A stretch of 64,000 nucleotides of DNA, from positions 64,175,696 to 64,239,695 of the forward strand of contig NC_092861.1 in the NCBI RefSeq assembly GCF_032062135.1. Direction: 5' to 3'. The DNA comes from Pyxicephalus adspersus (Eukaryota > Chordata > Amphibia > Anura > Pyxicephalidae). Each line of letters starts with the position of its first letter. Position 1 is the stretch's first letter. The translations under genes were made by a program, and so were the position numbers. Under the pieces are notes generated by a model that had not been told where the DNA came from, did not search any database, and worked only from the letters and a program-made list of their open reading frames with translations. Of the stretch, positions 42,035-53,425 are shown piece by piece.

Positions 42035-42402
42035 TTAAGGTGCGTACACACTTCCAATTTTTATCGTTCCAATCGAACGACGAACGATGGATTGGGCAAA
42101 AAATCATTTTGAACATCGTTCAAAAGAATCATCGTTGAACATCGTTCGTGTGTACGGTCGTTCGTTGATCGTCCATATTCAGAGCATGCGTGATGAACGA
42201 ACGTCCGTTCACTTTCCTGTCGTGCACATAGTTCCTCTATCGCTTAAACGATCGTATCTATTGTGTGTACAATATCTACGAACGATCGTGTCGTTACCTC
42301 TATGTGCAGGATCGGTGCTATACGATCGTTCGTATATATCGTGCAGGAACGTTCGTCGTTCGTTTTCCGACGATAATAATTGGAAGTGTGTACGTAGCTT
42401 TA
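42035..42402. mobile_element. TTAA-type MITE with GTACACAC ends and a different core
   Basis: The element at 42039-42398 has ends ggTGCGTACACACttccaat and attggaaGTGTGTACGtagc, nearly the same as the two MITEs in intron 3. The core is unrelated: it is dense in CGAACGA and ACGATCGT words. TTAA precedes the left end, and the right flank reads TTTA, probably a mutated TTAA. It is strikingly CpG-rich for this AT-rich intron. Frames of 80-113 codons across it are by-products of the low-stop, CG-rich repeats. Confidence 0.78.
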
Positions 42403-45400
42403 TTTACATCCCCCCACACAAAAAATAATCATTATTTTTACTATAAGTATTTCAGACCAGTGTCTGTAAACCAAGTCCACTACAAGTCCACTACATTTAA
42501 AAAATGGTAACTGCTCATTTTAATATGATGAGCTGAGCTATAAAAACAATTCCCAAATGCTCAGAACCAACTGTGCACCCATTCTAATGGCCCTAATATT
42601 AGACCACATTTGTGCTACTGTTAAATTCCTCTCACATAAAGTAGTCAAAGCTAATAATTGCTAACTAGATGTGTAGGTATATGAAGTTCCTAGTAATTTA
42701 TCTTCTGCGTTCACTTTTGTGGCTTTCTATATCATCTCATTACCTGGAGATGAAGTAATGAAGTCTCATAGACCATTTGTGGATATTGTCATAGTGAGTA
42801 ATTAGCTAGTTACTCCATGATTCAAGTATCTAATACTTACTCATGTTAGGTAATATCTAACAGAATAAACTTAATAGGAAATACAAATGTAATATCAAGT
42901 GTCAGTTATTTTGTTGGGCATTAAATACAAATTTGTAATGATTGAATTGCACTGAGTTACCTATGTTATTTTCAGATTAGCAGTCCTTTATATTTCAAGT
43001 AGGGCTTATTGTTACTACTACATACACATAGTATTACAAGAGATGCAGGCGACATCAAGAAACATAAAGTACACCTAAATGATAATTAGAAGTCAGTATG
43101 GTAACAATACAAAAGCTTAATTTTCTATACACTCAACTCCTGACTTATGAAATCATCTTTAGAAACCAAGTTCCCACAGATTTTGTTGGCTTTGTGGACA
43201 ATAAATTTATTGAAATTGAATCACCAAAAGTTTGAGAAGGAAGCAATTAAGCCCGATTAACAAGAAAGGTCAGACAGTCATCAGATAAAAACCTTGCCTG
43301 GAAAGTCAGGGTCACTGAGGTTGTAAGAAGCTAGAGACAAAACAAACAACATCCCACAATGAAAGAAAGAAATAAAACACACAAATGAGAAACATAAATC
43401 TGCTTGAAAGTAGAGCTGTAAACTTCAACCCTTATCATTCCTCTTGCCCAGAAATGAAATAAAGTTCTATCTATTAACTGCCATATTCTTAATTCCTTAA
43501 TTGGGTGCAACTACCTTATTAGCTGGGGGCATATTTTTCCTATTCTAGTAGCCATTAGAACATTTAGATGCAGACCGTTCACAGTTCTTAGTGAGCATAC
43601 ATTCATCATTTAATTGAATTAGGAAAACATATTTCTTGCAATAACAGTTTCTGTTTACTATTATCAATTTTAAGTTTTCTGTTTACTCTAAATGTCTGCT
43701 GTTTTTCTGCAAACAATTGTTCACTTACCTTAATCCAATCATTCGCAAGTAAAAAATATCATTGCACATGTGGTGTGCAAAAAAAAATAAAATATATAAC
43801 ACATACATTGAACCATGGTAAACGTCTGACCATGTCATTTCTATGGCCAAGATTGGGTGAAATGTGAAATATGTCAGAGGGTTTATGGCTTTTATTTTAT
43901 TTATTAAAAAAGAGTGTTGGGTGCATGTTTGTCTTCATTGTAACTAAATATTTAAATGTTAACCTGCTAGAGACAATTTGGAGTGAAGTCAAAAAAGTTT
44001 TCCAAAAATGAAACTTCCTACCTTCCAGTCTTACCCCTCTTTACCATTGGTGATTAAACCAGCTCTCCATCCCAGTGTTTTTTGACCAGGATTCCTTCGA
44101 ATGATACGTTTATTTCAATGGTTGCTAGTGGTTCCTTGAGCAATGAGCAATTTGTGACTTTTAGATGAATTTAGCTGACACCAATGATCTTTTTGGTTAT
44201 CTGTATGGGTGACATTCTTCCCACTGGCTAGCAATGTAGGAGGCATTCTTTCTACTGTCTATCACACTAATATACCATAAGCTGTGGATATAGTGATTAT
44301 AGCAGGGGATCCATCAATACAGTAAAGTTTTTTTAATGGTTGCTCCATTGTAAAAAGGTTGTGAGTAAGGTTGCTCTATCCATTCATAATCTTACATTTG
44401 CATATCTATAGACCTTAACTATCACATATGTTATGTGGGGAAAAGTTCAAATATACTATATATACTATATCCTTGATCATGCTTGTTTTGCCTGCTTGTT
44501 TCTCTTTTGTGAACCCAAGTCAGATATCACTTATAATATTTTCTAGCAAATACTCTTGCTTGTGGTCTTTCACCAACCTATAAAATCTGTACTTATATTA
44601 AAGAAAAAAAAAATAGGCTAAAGGTGGAAAAAGGTTGCAACGTAATGGAAGTTACAGAATAGAATTGAAAACACAATTCACTCTACACCAGTAGCAGCCA
44701 CGTATTTCTAAATAAAGGGTCTGTTTCCTACTTTTCAAACCCCTATAAACACCATTAACACCAAACCAGTGACAGTCAAAAAATATTACTGTTTAATTCA
44801 GGTGCAGTATAACAATATATTTGTCATATTTAGCCTAACTTCTGCCATTTACAAAGAAGTCCATGTACTCCGCTGTAGGCACTGGCTTATACCAGTAGAC
44901 AAGAATGTTATAAAGGTAGTTGTTGAATCTGACATCATTCACAAATTATGCTTTAGGACTGTGAACTCTTTATATTCATGCTCATTTATCGAAGTTGGCT
45001 TGGTAAAATTAAACAGTTTATGAAATGGTGCAACTTTCTGTTACTGGATTTGATTTTAAATTGAAATTCAAGAAAATGGCATAAAAAGGAGTACAAGAAG
45101 AAGTTCCTACAAAGATGACTTGATTGTGTTCCTAATGTGGCATAGGGGTAGGAAGAGGGGTGCTGCACACTTTTCTGTTCTTACATTCCCAGGAACAGCA
45201 TCACTCCCAATAAAGTTTTCAGCACTGCTTCCTTTTTTATATGTAAAGACATTTGTCCTACTTATTTATAAAAAAAAAATCATGCTTAAAAATATTGAGA
45301 ACAGCTTCTGAAATATTTCCCTTAACGAAGATATCAGTACATTTGTAACAATAACACCAAGACCAAGTCCTTAGTAAATCAATGCCTGAAAGTATATTAA

Positions 45401-45777
45401 TGGCCATTGCAGCTCTAAAAACAACAAACCAATTGTCCTTGGAAAAACACAAATCTCCACTATAAAATACTGGTGTACATTTCTAGGTTGTTTTACAAGG
45501 CTCAGTACTCAAACTACATTTCATGCATAAATCAGACACAAGCCATAAGCATAGCTTTGTAAAGGTCAGGGCATACATCTGTCTGGTTTAGACTGAGCTC
45601 CACAGTAAACTTGACAAATAGCTCAATATAAATGCTAAAATGGAAAAACAAAAATAAATGGTTCGCATTTTCTGCAGGCAAAACATAAAAGTGTTTAGGT
45701 ACACCAAAAATACCTAGTTAAATTACATGACTGTAATAAAGACTCCACTGACATGTCAGGTAAAGCCCAGTAGAAGT

Positions 45778-45806
45778 CACACACACACACACACACATAT
45801 ATATAT
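45778..45806. repeat. (AC)n(AT)n microsatellite
   Basis: An (AC) run passes into (AT). Confidence 0.9.
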
Positions 45807-45899
45807 CCTTCCTTTTGTGGATTCCTTCTTCTAAGCACTTGGTCTGCTCTCCGTTCCCTGCACGAGGGACACAGAACCACGGAGGAGTATTGCACAGTG

Positions 45900-46375
45900 G
45901 TCTGCTGATTCCCAGTGAAACAATCCCGCTCTCTGTTCTCAGTTCCGACTAGGACTGTCTAAAATGATTAAAGACTCTATTGTGCACTACCCTCTACCTG
46001 AGAGTCTGGATGCTGCCATGCAGTGTCATCTGCAAACAAAGAATAATTGGAAAGTTTGCTCTCCTAAAGTTGAAGGTTTTTATCTTTCCTGTTTTTGCTT
46101 CCTTGTTTACAGCTTACATTAAATGAAACCATATTATGGTCACCGATACCCATTTTCTTTTTTATATGAACACATTGGTTAAAAGCTCTGCATTAGACAA
46201 CTGGGAAACTCCAGCAGAGTATAATTTGTAGTTGGAGCTTCTATAAACTGTACCATAAAATTATCATGTAATAAATTAATACATTTCTACCTTTTTGCTA
46301 CATGTAGTGCCATTACTCTAGTCAATGTCAGGGTAATTAAAACCTCCCATTATTATACCTATGCCAGCGTTTTCA
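45900..46375 (-). pseudogene. CR1/L2-like LINE endonuclease relic
   Basis: On the minus strand, 46348-46321 reads GGFNYPDID followed by a stop where W is expected. This is the GDFNYPDIDW motif of APE-type LINE endonucleases. About 60 codons on, 46153-46121 reads MGIGDHNMVSF, equivalent to the catalytic SDH. Between them, in another frame, is NFMVQFIEAPTTNYTLL, like the family's Q-V-EPT-G-N-LDL segment. The stretch after SDH (NFRRANF-like) also fits. Frames are broken several times and no reverse transcriptase is attached. Assignment rests on motif order only. Confidence 0.6.
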
Positions 46376-46387
46376 GCTATACATATA

Positions 46388-46407
46388 CTAGATAGATAGA
46401 TAGATAC

Positions 46408-46464
<57 letters not shown>

Positions 46465-46466
46465 GA
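46388..46466 (+). repeat. (GATA)n microsatellite
   Basis: About 18 tandem GATA units have one interruption (gatacatagata) and then decay into GAGA. Confidence 0.93.
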
Positions 46467-46637
46467 GAGGGAGACCCAGAGAGAGACATTGCACATTTTC
46501 ATAGCCTTATTCTTACTTTCCTGTTATGCAGGAAAGCTATATATATATATATAGATAGATAGAGAGAGGGAGAGACAGAGAGAGACATTGCACATTTTCA
46601 TAGCCTTATTCTTACTTTCCTGTTATGCAGGAAAGCT
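46461..46637 (+). repeat. 99-bp tandem duplication following the GATA tract
   Basis: The segment 46461-46538 (tagagagagggagacccaga ... ttatgcaggaaagct) recurs at 46560-46637 with a 99-bp offset and a single small difference (accc against agac). A short (TA)n(GATA)n junction lies between the copies. Near-identity indicates a recent event. Confidence 0.9.
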
Positions 46638-46794
46638 AAATATGACTGGGCAGTTCCATAGGCACTAGAGTTAGACCTACTCAGAAATGTGATCAACCTA
46701 GTCATACATGACCCCTTCAGGACCACCATCATACATTCCTGGGTCCCTTCCACAATTGTAAAACTCAAGTTCTTTTGATTGGGTCCCTGTACAG

Positions 46795-47092
46795 ATGTGG
46801 AGCTCACGGACCACTAAATACCCAGACTCCGGACAACGCATACACGAGGAGCCGTGTGTCACTCAAAAAGGAGGAAACTTCTCCCAGGGTGACGTCATGA
46901 TGCCAGAACCCGTCCAGAGACACAACCCCCCCCCCCACTGCCCTGAGCCTACAATCTGTACAGAGGGCATGGTCCGCAGCTCTGGCCAGTGCCCCCCCTC
47001 AGGCAGGTCCTTCTCCTGACCCCGCTGGGGGGTGCCATGACCCACCTGTTAGACAGCTTAGTGGGCCACGGACAGAGGGATGGGGACCCCTG
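46795..47092. mobile_element. hAT-type element terminus (truncated)
   Basis: This GC-rich segment ends at 47092 with gatggggacccctg. Its complement, CAGGGGTCCCCATC, is the typical hAT (Charlie/Ac-like) end. Just inside are gggtgccatgacccacctg and gtgggccacgg, phrases usual in such ends. The opposite end is not found and the left boundary is uncertain, so it is a truncated non-autonomous copy. A C-run (46926-46938) and CpG content set it apart from its flanks. Confidence 0.6.
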
Positions 47093-47600
47093 TTTTAAAA
47101 CAAATATATGATTTACCTGTTACCAGAAGAACCACCAGATGGTAAAGCAAATTCATTCATTTTAAAACATGAATATAAATATTATTGTTGAAAAATTTAA
47201 GAACGAATTTTAGGAGCAGTTATGGTCCGTTATAGTCTGACACCTGCAATGTCACAATGTCATATGTCCCCTTGATTGAGTCTACCAGGGTATATGCCAA
47301 CATACATTGCTCAGGACTTGTCAGGAATCTGGCCCAGATCAATGAAGTGTAGACAACATTGGTGAATGTGCATACAGGGCTGGCTATGAAGCAAACTTCA
47401 TGTAATTGGGTAGTCTAAATTATTCTCTTAGCCATGTTTCACTTTTAGTACAGAAATCCTTTACTTGGTTTTCTTAAATAAATTCAAACTTTCCATTCAA
47501 TGGTCACTGAAATTATATATTACATTGCTAGACTTTGTCTTTTAAGCCCATACATCAACCAAACTACAAGTTTTGGGATAATGCTACTTTTTCTGAATAG

Positions 47601-47868
47601 CACAGTGGCCCAGACGCTAGCACTCTTGCCTTTGCAGCGCTAGGTTCCAGGTTCAAATTTCTGGCAGGGTACTATCTGCATGGAGTCTCTATGTTCTCCA
47701 TGTGTTTGTGTGGGTTTCCTTGGGTGCTCTGGTTTTCTCCCACATTCCAAAAAGGTTAATTGACTACACCCCAAACAGCTGACAAGCTGACAAGACTATA
47801 GCCTTTGTACAGCTCTGTGTAAAATGTTGGCGCTATATAAATATAGCCTGTAATAATATTAATTTTCT
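47601..47868 (+). repeat. V-SINE, copy 2
   Basis: The tRNA-related head has cactcttgcctttgcagcgc and a decayed B box GGTTCAAATT (47650-47659). The V-domain core reads tgtgtttgtgtgggtttcct, then tgggtgctctggttttctcc. The tail reads acagctctgtgtaaaatgtt and ggcgctatataaata. It lacks part of the region between core and tail that copy 1 has. Confidence 0.82.
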
Positions 47869-48402
47869 AACAGCCAACATACGCTTTAAAACCAATCTTT
47901 TTTTTCCTTTGAGTACCTTAATAAGTAAGTTTTCCACCCATGACGTTCCTTACAAATACACACATGTCATTTGCAAAGTGCTGCAAGAGAAGATTTCAGT
48001 CCCAGACTCAGAGCTTTTGTTGATGGGCTTTCTATCAGATTAGACAGGTTTTTCATTCCCTTACAAGTTCATGGAATTGCCGAACCCACTTATAAAAGGT
48101 GAAATTGCAGTCAGAAGGTAAGCTGAAGGTCAGATTCACCTGTCAATGATATTTGTATGATATTAGAAGTGTCACAGATTGATAGCAAACCTAAACATAG
48201 AAATAATCGACACAGATCCTAAGATTGCTTGGGATGTCAGCAAGCTCATTGAATTTGAAAGATAACCTGGTTTGCTTCTGTACTTCTAGTACTTTTATGA
48301 CTTTTAAAACATGTAAATGTAAATGAATGATACATATGCCCAATATTTTGTTTGCCCAGTCATAGATTGAATTGTCAAATGGGAAAGTAGCTATATATAA
48401 TC

Positions 48403-48560
48403 TAGATTGTAAACTCTTCTGGGCAGGGTCCTCTCCTCCTCCTGTGTCACTGCCTGTATCTGGCTGTCATTTGCAACCCCTATTTAATGTGCAGTGCTGC
48501 ATATTGTGTTGGTGCTATAAAAATCCTGTTTATTATTAATATTACTAATAATAACAATAT
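48403..48560 (+). repeat. LINE/SINE 3'-tail fragment
   Basis: Reads agattgtaaactcttctggg, cagggtcctctcctcctcct, ctgtatctggctgtcatttg, cagtgctgcatattgtgttg and an (ATTATT)n tail. Same family as 34598-34752. Confidence 0.75.
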
Positions 48561-50239
48561 TAAATATTAATTGTAATTTACATTGTAAATTACATTGAAG
48601 TAGTCATCCTTCATACTAATCTACGGTCCAAAAAAGTTAGCTGTGTTCTAGTGTCACAAAAACAATTTTTTTCAGTTTTAGGGCCCTTTTTATACCTGCT
48701 GTAGAATATTGATCAGATGGCTGCTCCTATGTGCATACTAATCTACTGCTGAGTACCTAGGATTTAGAAAACCACACTACATATGTTTACCCACGTCCCT
48801 GGCTATGGCTGCAGCCATGGTGCAGTTCTTGTAAAAGATACTATGCGGCCAAATGCTTTCTGAAATGATGCCATGATTCTCTGCACCCATGTGCAAAAAG
48901 AATTATTCCAAACAGCTCCCATTCACTTTTTGGGAGCAGGTTGGGAGCATGGCTGAGCCTGGAGCAGAACACAGCAGCTCACCGGGGTTCTGAAATGGCC
49001 CATATTCTATGAACATATGAATATCATATGAATCATTTTGTATTCATTCTAAAGTCATTAACTTTCAGCCCACAGCCTGCTAACTGAACAATGAAGAAAC
49101 AGCAAACTATTGGTAAGTAAATAATTGACTCATTCAGTTTTTCTACTTTTCTGCATGTTCCCCAATTGCCTTAGCGCTACCTCTCTTTCTTCCAAACATC
49201 TTTTTTTCTCATGATTTGTATTAATGCAGCCCTTTAAATTAATGGGCTGGCAACACAAGAATAGTTCCAAAAAAAGGTAATGCATTTTTTTTGGTGACAC
49301 AGCACACCACAACCCACGGTACTGCATTATGGTGCAACAAAATGCTTGTTTGTTGCTGCTTAGTTGCCTTTGTGTGTTGGGGTGCATTCAAACAATACAG
49401 GACACAATCAGAAGAGTGTTTTAGCCCTTAGTATATTTTTAACTAAAGGTGACACTAGACACACTCTTATGCTGGATGTGTAAAAAGGCAACAAATAACA
49501 AAATAAATAATATACAAAATAATAATAGACAATACGAATTCTTTCAATGTCTGCCTAGGATTTAGCAATTTTTAGTAATTTTGGGTAACTTCATAGTTTG
49601 TAAAATGGTAATAAAACCAGAAATTTAATCCTATGCAATGATATTATAGTTGAGGTTTTACCATGCTCCCTAATCTGGCATATTGTCATTAAAAAGACGT
49701 TACAAGCCTCATTTCATATGTGTACCGCAGTCTTGATTTCAGCACAGTTTCCTGGTTTTTACTTCCATCTGCTAGTAATTTTAGAGAATAGTTAGGTAGT
49801 GTAAAAGGATGAGCAAGAGGAAAGTAAATGATACTCACATAATTTTTTTCAGCAGTTTCTTAATTGCATTTGTATGGTCTTTTTCAATGTGCATCCATTA
49901 TATGAAACAGCAGCTTAAACTCAAATTACCCATGCAAATTATGTTTTAAAAAATTAATCAGTAAAATCAAACAGCCATGTGAGGCAAGGAAACCACTCTA
50001 TATAAATATAATCCCTCATAATCTGATCTATAAACTCTTTGAGACTTATTCCTCTTTTCTCCAAAACATGCCAAAAGATGCCACCTAAGTTTATCAAGTA
50101 GTGCTGTAAATGAAATTCTAATTTTGACTTTTTGGTTAAATTGCATAGCTAAACCATGATCTCAGTTTCCAACCACCTTTATGTGCCAAATGTAGGACTG
50201 AAGCCTCCTAAAGGATGAATAACCTGGTTTCCCTGGGAG

Positions 50240-50630
50240 TTGTGTTCATACACTATATGGCCAATAGCTAACTTGGCTAACTAGTCCAAGTGTACAAACC
50301 ATTAAGACATGGTTTGACAAGTTTGTTGTTGAGTAAGTAGCCTGCACGGAACCCTTGCATAAATCCTTTTGAACACCTTCAGCATTACCCATAAAGCTGA
50401 TTATGAGCCAAATCATCTCATCCAACTCTTGTATCAGACCCTCCAAATGATCACTAGCTGAATGGCCATAAATTCCTAGACACTCCAAAATCCAGTGAAA
50501 AACAATCCTACAAGAATATAAACTATTATAGCCACAAAGGGAGGGATATTCCATATTAATGCATTGACATGTAAATGGGAATGGAAATGTCCATGAAGTT
50601 TTATGGTCAGGTTTACGGTCTTTAAACATT
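50240..50630 (+). pseudogene. Tc1-like transposase C-terminal relic
   Basis: The right-hand portion of a Tc1-type element is recognisable on the plus strand. The sequence gtgtacaaaccattaagaca, then tggtttgacaagtttg corresponds to a VHK-L-HGL-SL segment. A terminal block (50490-50590) reads as KIQ*KTILQEYKLL, then PQREGYSILMH*HVNGNGN. That is the familiar end of amphibian and fish Tc1 transposases (a region ending with KGGI-N, a Met-His pair and the 3' UTR). Stops and frameshifts are many. Inverted ends were not located. A 127-codon open frame on the opposite strand is a by-product. Confidence 0.55.
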
Positions 50631-51930
50631 TAATCTTAGTGTAGTGGCATTGGATTCTGATTTAATTTTCAAAGCCATGTTTTTGATCCCAACTTTTGAA
50701 CTACCTGTAAAATTGGTAGGACAAAGATTGCCATGTTGACATATGCAAAGTTGATGTAAACCACTTGGATAACATATGCTTTGCTAAATCATTGTGAATC
50801 ATATATAATTGCTATCTCTTTAATCCTTTTACTCTTCGTTATGAACAAATGAGTGTATGAACAACAAATATCTAGCATCTGTACAAAGCCTAAGTAGAAG
50901 ACAATAGTTTAGTGACAATATTTAATCTTAAAATACCCAAATAATTTTTTCCCTCCTGCATAATTATATATTAAGCTGCACCCTAGTTATAAACCAATGA
51001 ACATTTTCTTAGCTGGATGAACGTCTCTGTCATCCCCAAAATCTCAATGTTAAAGTACAACTGCAACTAATTATGCAAATTTTTTTTATCTGTTTAGATA
51101 ATACAAATAATTACATTGTTGTTACTTCCAGCAACGGTTACATATTTGTTACAATTCAATGTATGAGTATGTAACAACAGAATGCAGTGCTTATCCTTCT
51201 ACAAAAATACAATCTAGGCTCTGCAGGTAGTCTGATTTATTTTCTAATCTACTAAATGTCATTAGCACAGAACGAAAGCAGCAGGATGAAGGGGAAATCT
51301 TCTCATGGGTCATGTCATAATCCCCCACTATCTCCCCTGAAGATCCTTCCTGGGTTTCTGGCAATAAGAAGGACCTCAGGGTGTCTTCATCAAATTTCTG
51401 CAGTGATAATCTTGTTAGCCTTGTTCTGCCCTTTCATTCTACAAGCCATGTAAGCAGAAAATCTGTTTCTAGACAACCTGGTGTTAACTTTTATGAGAAG
51501 AGGAGAAACCCTACCCATAACTAATAAAATCAAATCTGCAGCCAGGGCCTTCACCAATATATAGGCAGAGAACAATGACAGCAATTGTTTGCCTCTCATC
51601 TCTTTCCATGTGCAGTCCAGCCAGCCATACTGACAATTTTAGTAATAGAAATAAGCTTTCCCACGACATGGGAATGTTAATAAATAAGATTAGGAGCATG
51701 GCGAAGAGGGCACAGCAAAATGAGGAGGCTGGATTTGTTGCTAAAAGCACCTAAAAGCCCCGATCTTAATGTATTGTATAGGATTGCTCATACTCTATGA
51801 GATGTCTCCAAAATGGAACTACCAATTGGTTTCAAAAACTCAAACTCAAAATAGATCTGGCTGGGTGAGTGATCCAACACTGTAAGTCTGTCAACATGAA
51901 AGCAAACTTAGGAGAAACCTAAAATCAGTA

Positions 51931-53088
51931 TTAACCCCCCTAGCGTTCTAATTCTGTCATTTTTTGATGCAAAAAGTGATCCTATTTTTTTTGCGTAGAA
52001 ATTTTTGTTTATATTGTGGGCCTGTAATTCTTAGGATTAACTCCCGGGTATAATTATTATATTTATTTATTATATTAGAATCATAATTTATAAAATAATA
52101 CATAATTATAAATCATTATTATAAAAAATAATGAAATATTAGCCCAAAACAATGTAATTTATCCAAAAAAAAAATTTTATCAAAAATTTCCTTCTGAAAT
52201 TTTCCAAACAAGGGTGCAATATTATTGATAAATAATAATATAAATTATATGCAGATTTTAGAAAAAAAAATTTACTTCAATTCAGGAAGTGATTAAAAAG
52301 TCATTAAAAGGTCAGGGCTAATAGCGTGCAAAATGTAAATCAGGGCACTGGGCAATGATGCTTGGTGCACTACAATATGTATTTATACTTTTATTATATG
52401 TTTTGATGTGTTTTTACTTTAAAAAAAAAATTTAAAAGCAGATTACATAGTAATCTGCTTTTAAATTTCCCGCCCCCAGAATCCATCACTCCACCGCATC
52501 ATCCGGAAGATGTCACACATCTTGCCGGGTGATGCGGGGGGATGTCCCCGCCCTACTTCATTCCCCTGCTCGCATCTCCCGGAGGCTGATCTCCGGGTGC
52601 GGCGAGCAGGAGAGTGAGCAGCGGGGACATCCCCTACTCCCGGAGGCTGATCTCACCCTCCGGGAGTAGGGGATGATGTCCCCGCTGCTCACTCTCCTGC
52701 TCGCATCACCCGGAGATCAGCCTCCGGGAGATGCGAGCAGGAGTAGATCCAGGGGGTGCTGCCAGCGGGAAATCTCCGCTGGCATCACCCTCTGGATTTA
52801 CCATTGGTGATCGCATCTAACTGCAGATGCGTGCAGCGGGGTGGCGGGGACCCCCGGGCAGGCTTTAAAAGCAGATTACTCCGTAATCTGCTTTTAAATT
52901 TCCCGCCCGGCCACGCCCCCCGACGGAGAAGTGCCCCGCCATCGCAGCGGCATCCTGCGATCGCCGCTGGACCGCGGGGATCAGGTAAGGGGGACCCCCA
53001 AAGGTACCCGGAGTGTGACTCGGGATTACCGCTTTTTGCAATTTTTCCGGCCCCGAGTCACACTCGGGAACACCCCTTAGGGGGTTAA
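51931..53088. mobile_element. TTAA-flanked 1.15-kb element with nested GC-rich hairpins
   Basis: Perfect TTAA lies at 51931-51934 and 53085-53088. The inner ends are CCCCCCTAgcgttc and the complement of taGGGGG. The left half (to about 52430) is AT-rich and holds phrases such as tgatgcaaaaagtgatcc and gggcctgtaattcttaggat. The right half is very GC-rich. Stems include two copies of a ttaaaagcagatta-type palindrome (52431-52466 and 52862-52897), a 177-bp near-perfect hairpin (52565-52741) and a terminal one (53009-53067, pairing gagtgtgactcggg with cccgagtcacactc). There is no transposase. The 110-codon frame at 52756-53088 is a palindrome artefact. Non-autonomous, probably piggyBac- or Kolobok-mobilised. 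Confidence 0.82.
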
Positions 53089-53425
53089 TTACTAGCATAT
53101 TACAGAGCTTGTATTCAGCACAGATTGACCATTTTTTTTATATAACATTCTTTATTTTTATTTTGAAAAGACAAAAAAGAAAAACAACACAGGCAAGAAC
53201 AATACAGCCTTAGGGTAAAACTGAACAGTATAGGGGTAGTTATAGGAAACAAAGACCGTTGCATTACATATTCCACATCATACCAAAAACAAAGAGGATA
53301 CTTGTGGTGCAGTTACAGACATATCATCATCATTGGACAACCGTGATACAAATGGGAGAGAGAAAATAAGGTGCTAAGAAAACAAAAACTTAAATACATC
53401 CCAAGATACTCCCAGGCCCTTTCCG

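Noticed and set aside
42039..42398. CpG island / promoter
   Set aside because: The CpG richness is explained by a mobile element. No gene start lies next to it.
42087..42510. Open frames of 81-113 codons
   Set aside because: They lie inside the CpG-rich MITE core and follow its CGAACGA repeats. No protein pattern is seen.
46795..47019. 74-codon plus-strand frame as a GC-rich gene
   Set aside because: It sits inside a hAT terminus and includes a poly-C run. No domain is seen.
50246..50629. 127-codon minus-strand frame as a gene
   Set aside because: It is the complement of a Tc1 transposase relic whose coding strand is plus.
52756..53098. 110-codon plus-strand frame and opposite 77-codon frame
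   Set aside because: Both are within the TTAA hairpin element and mirror each other.
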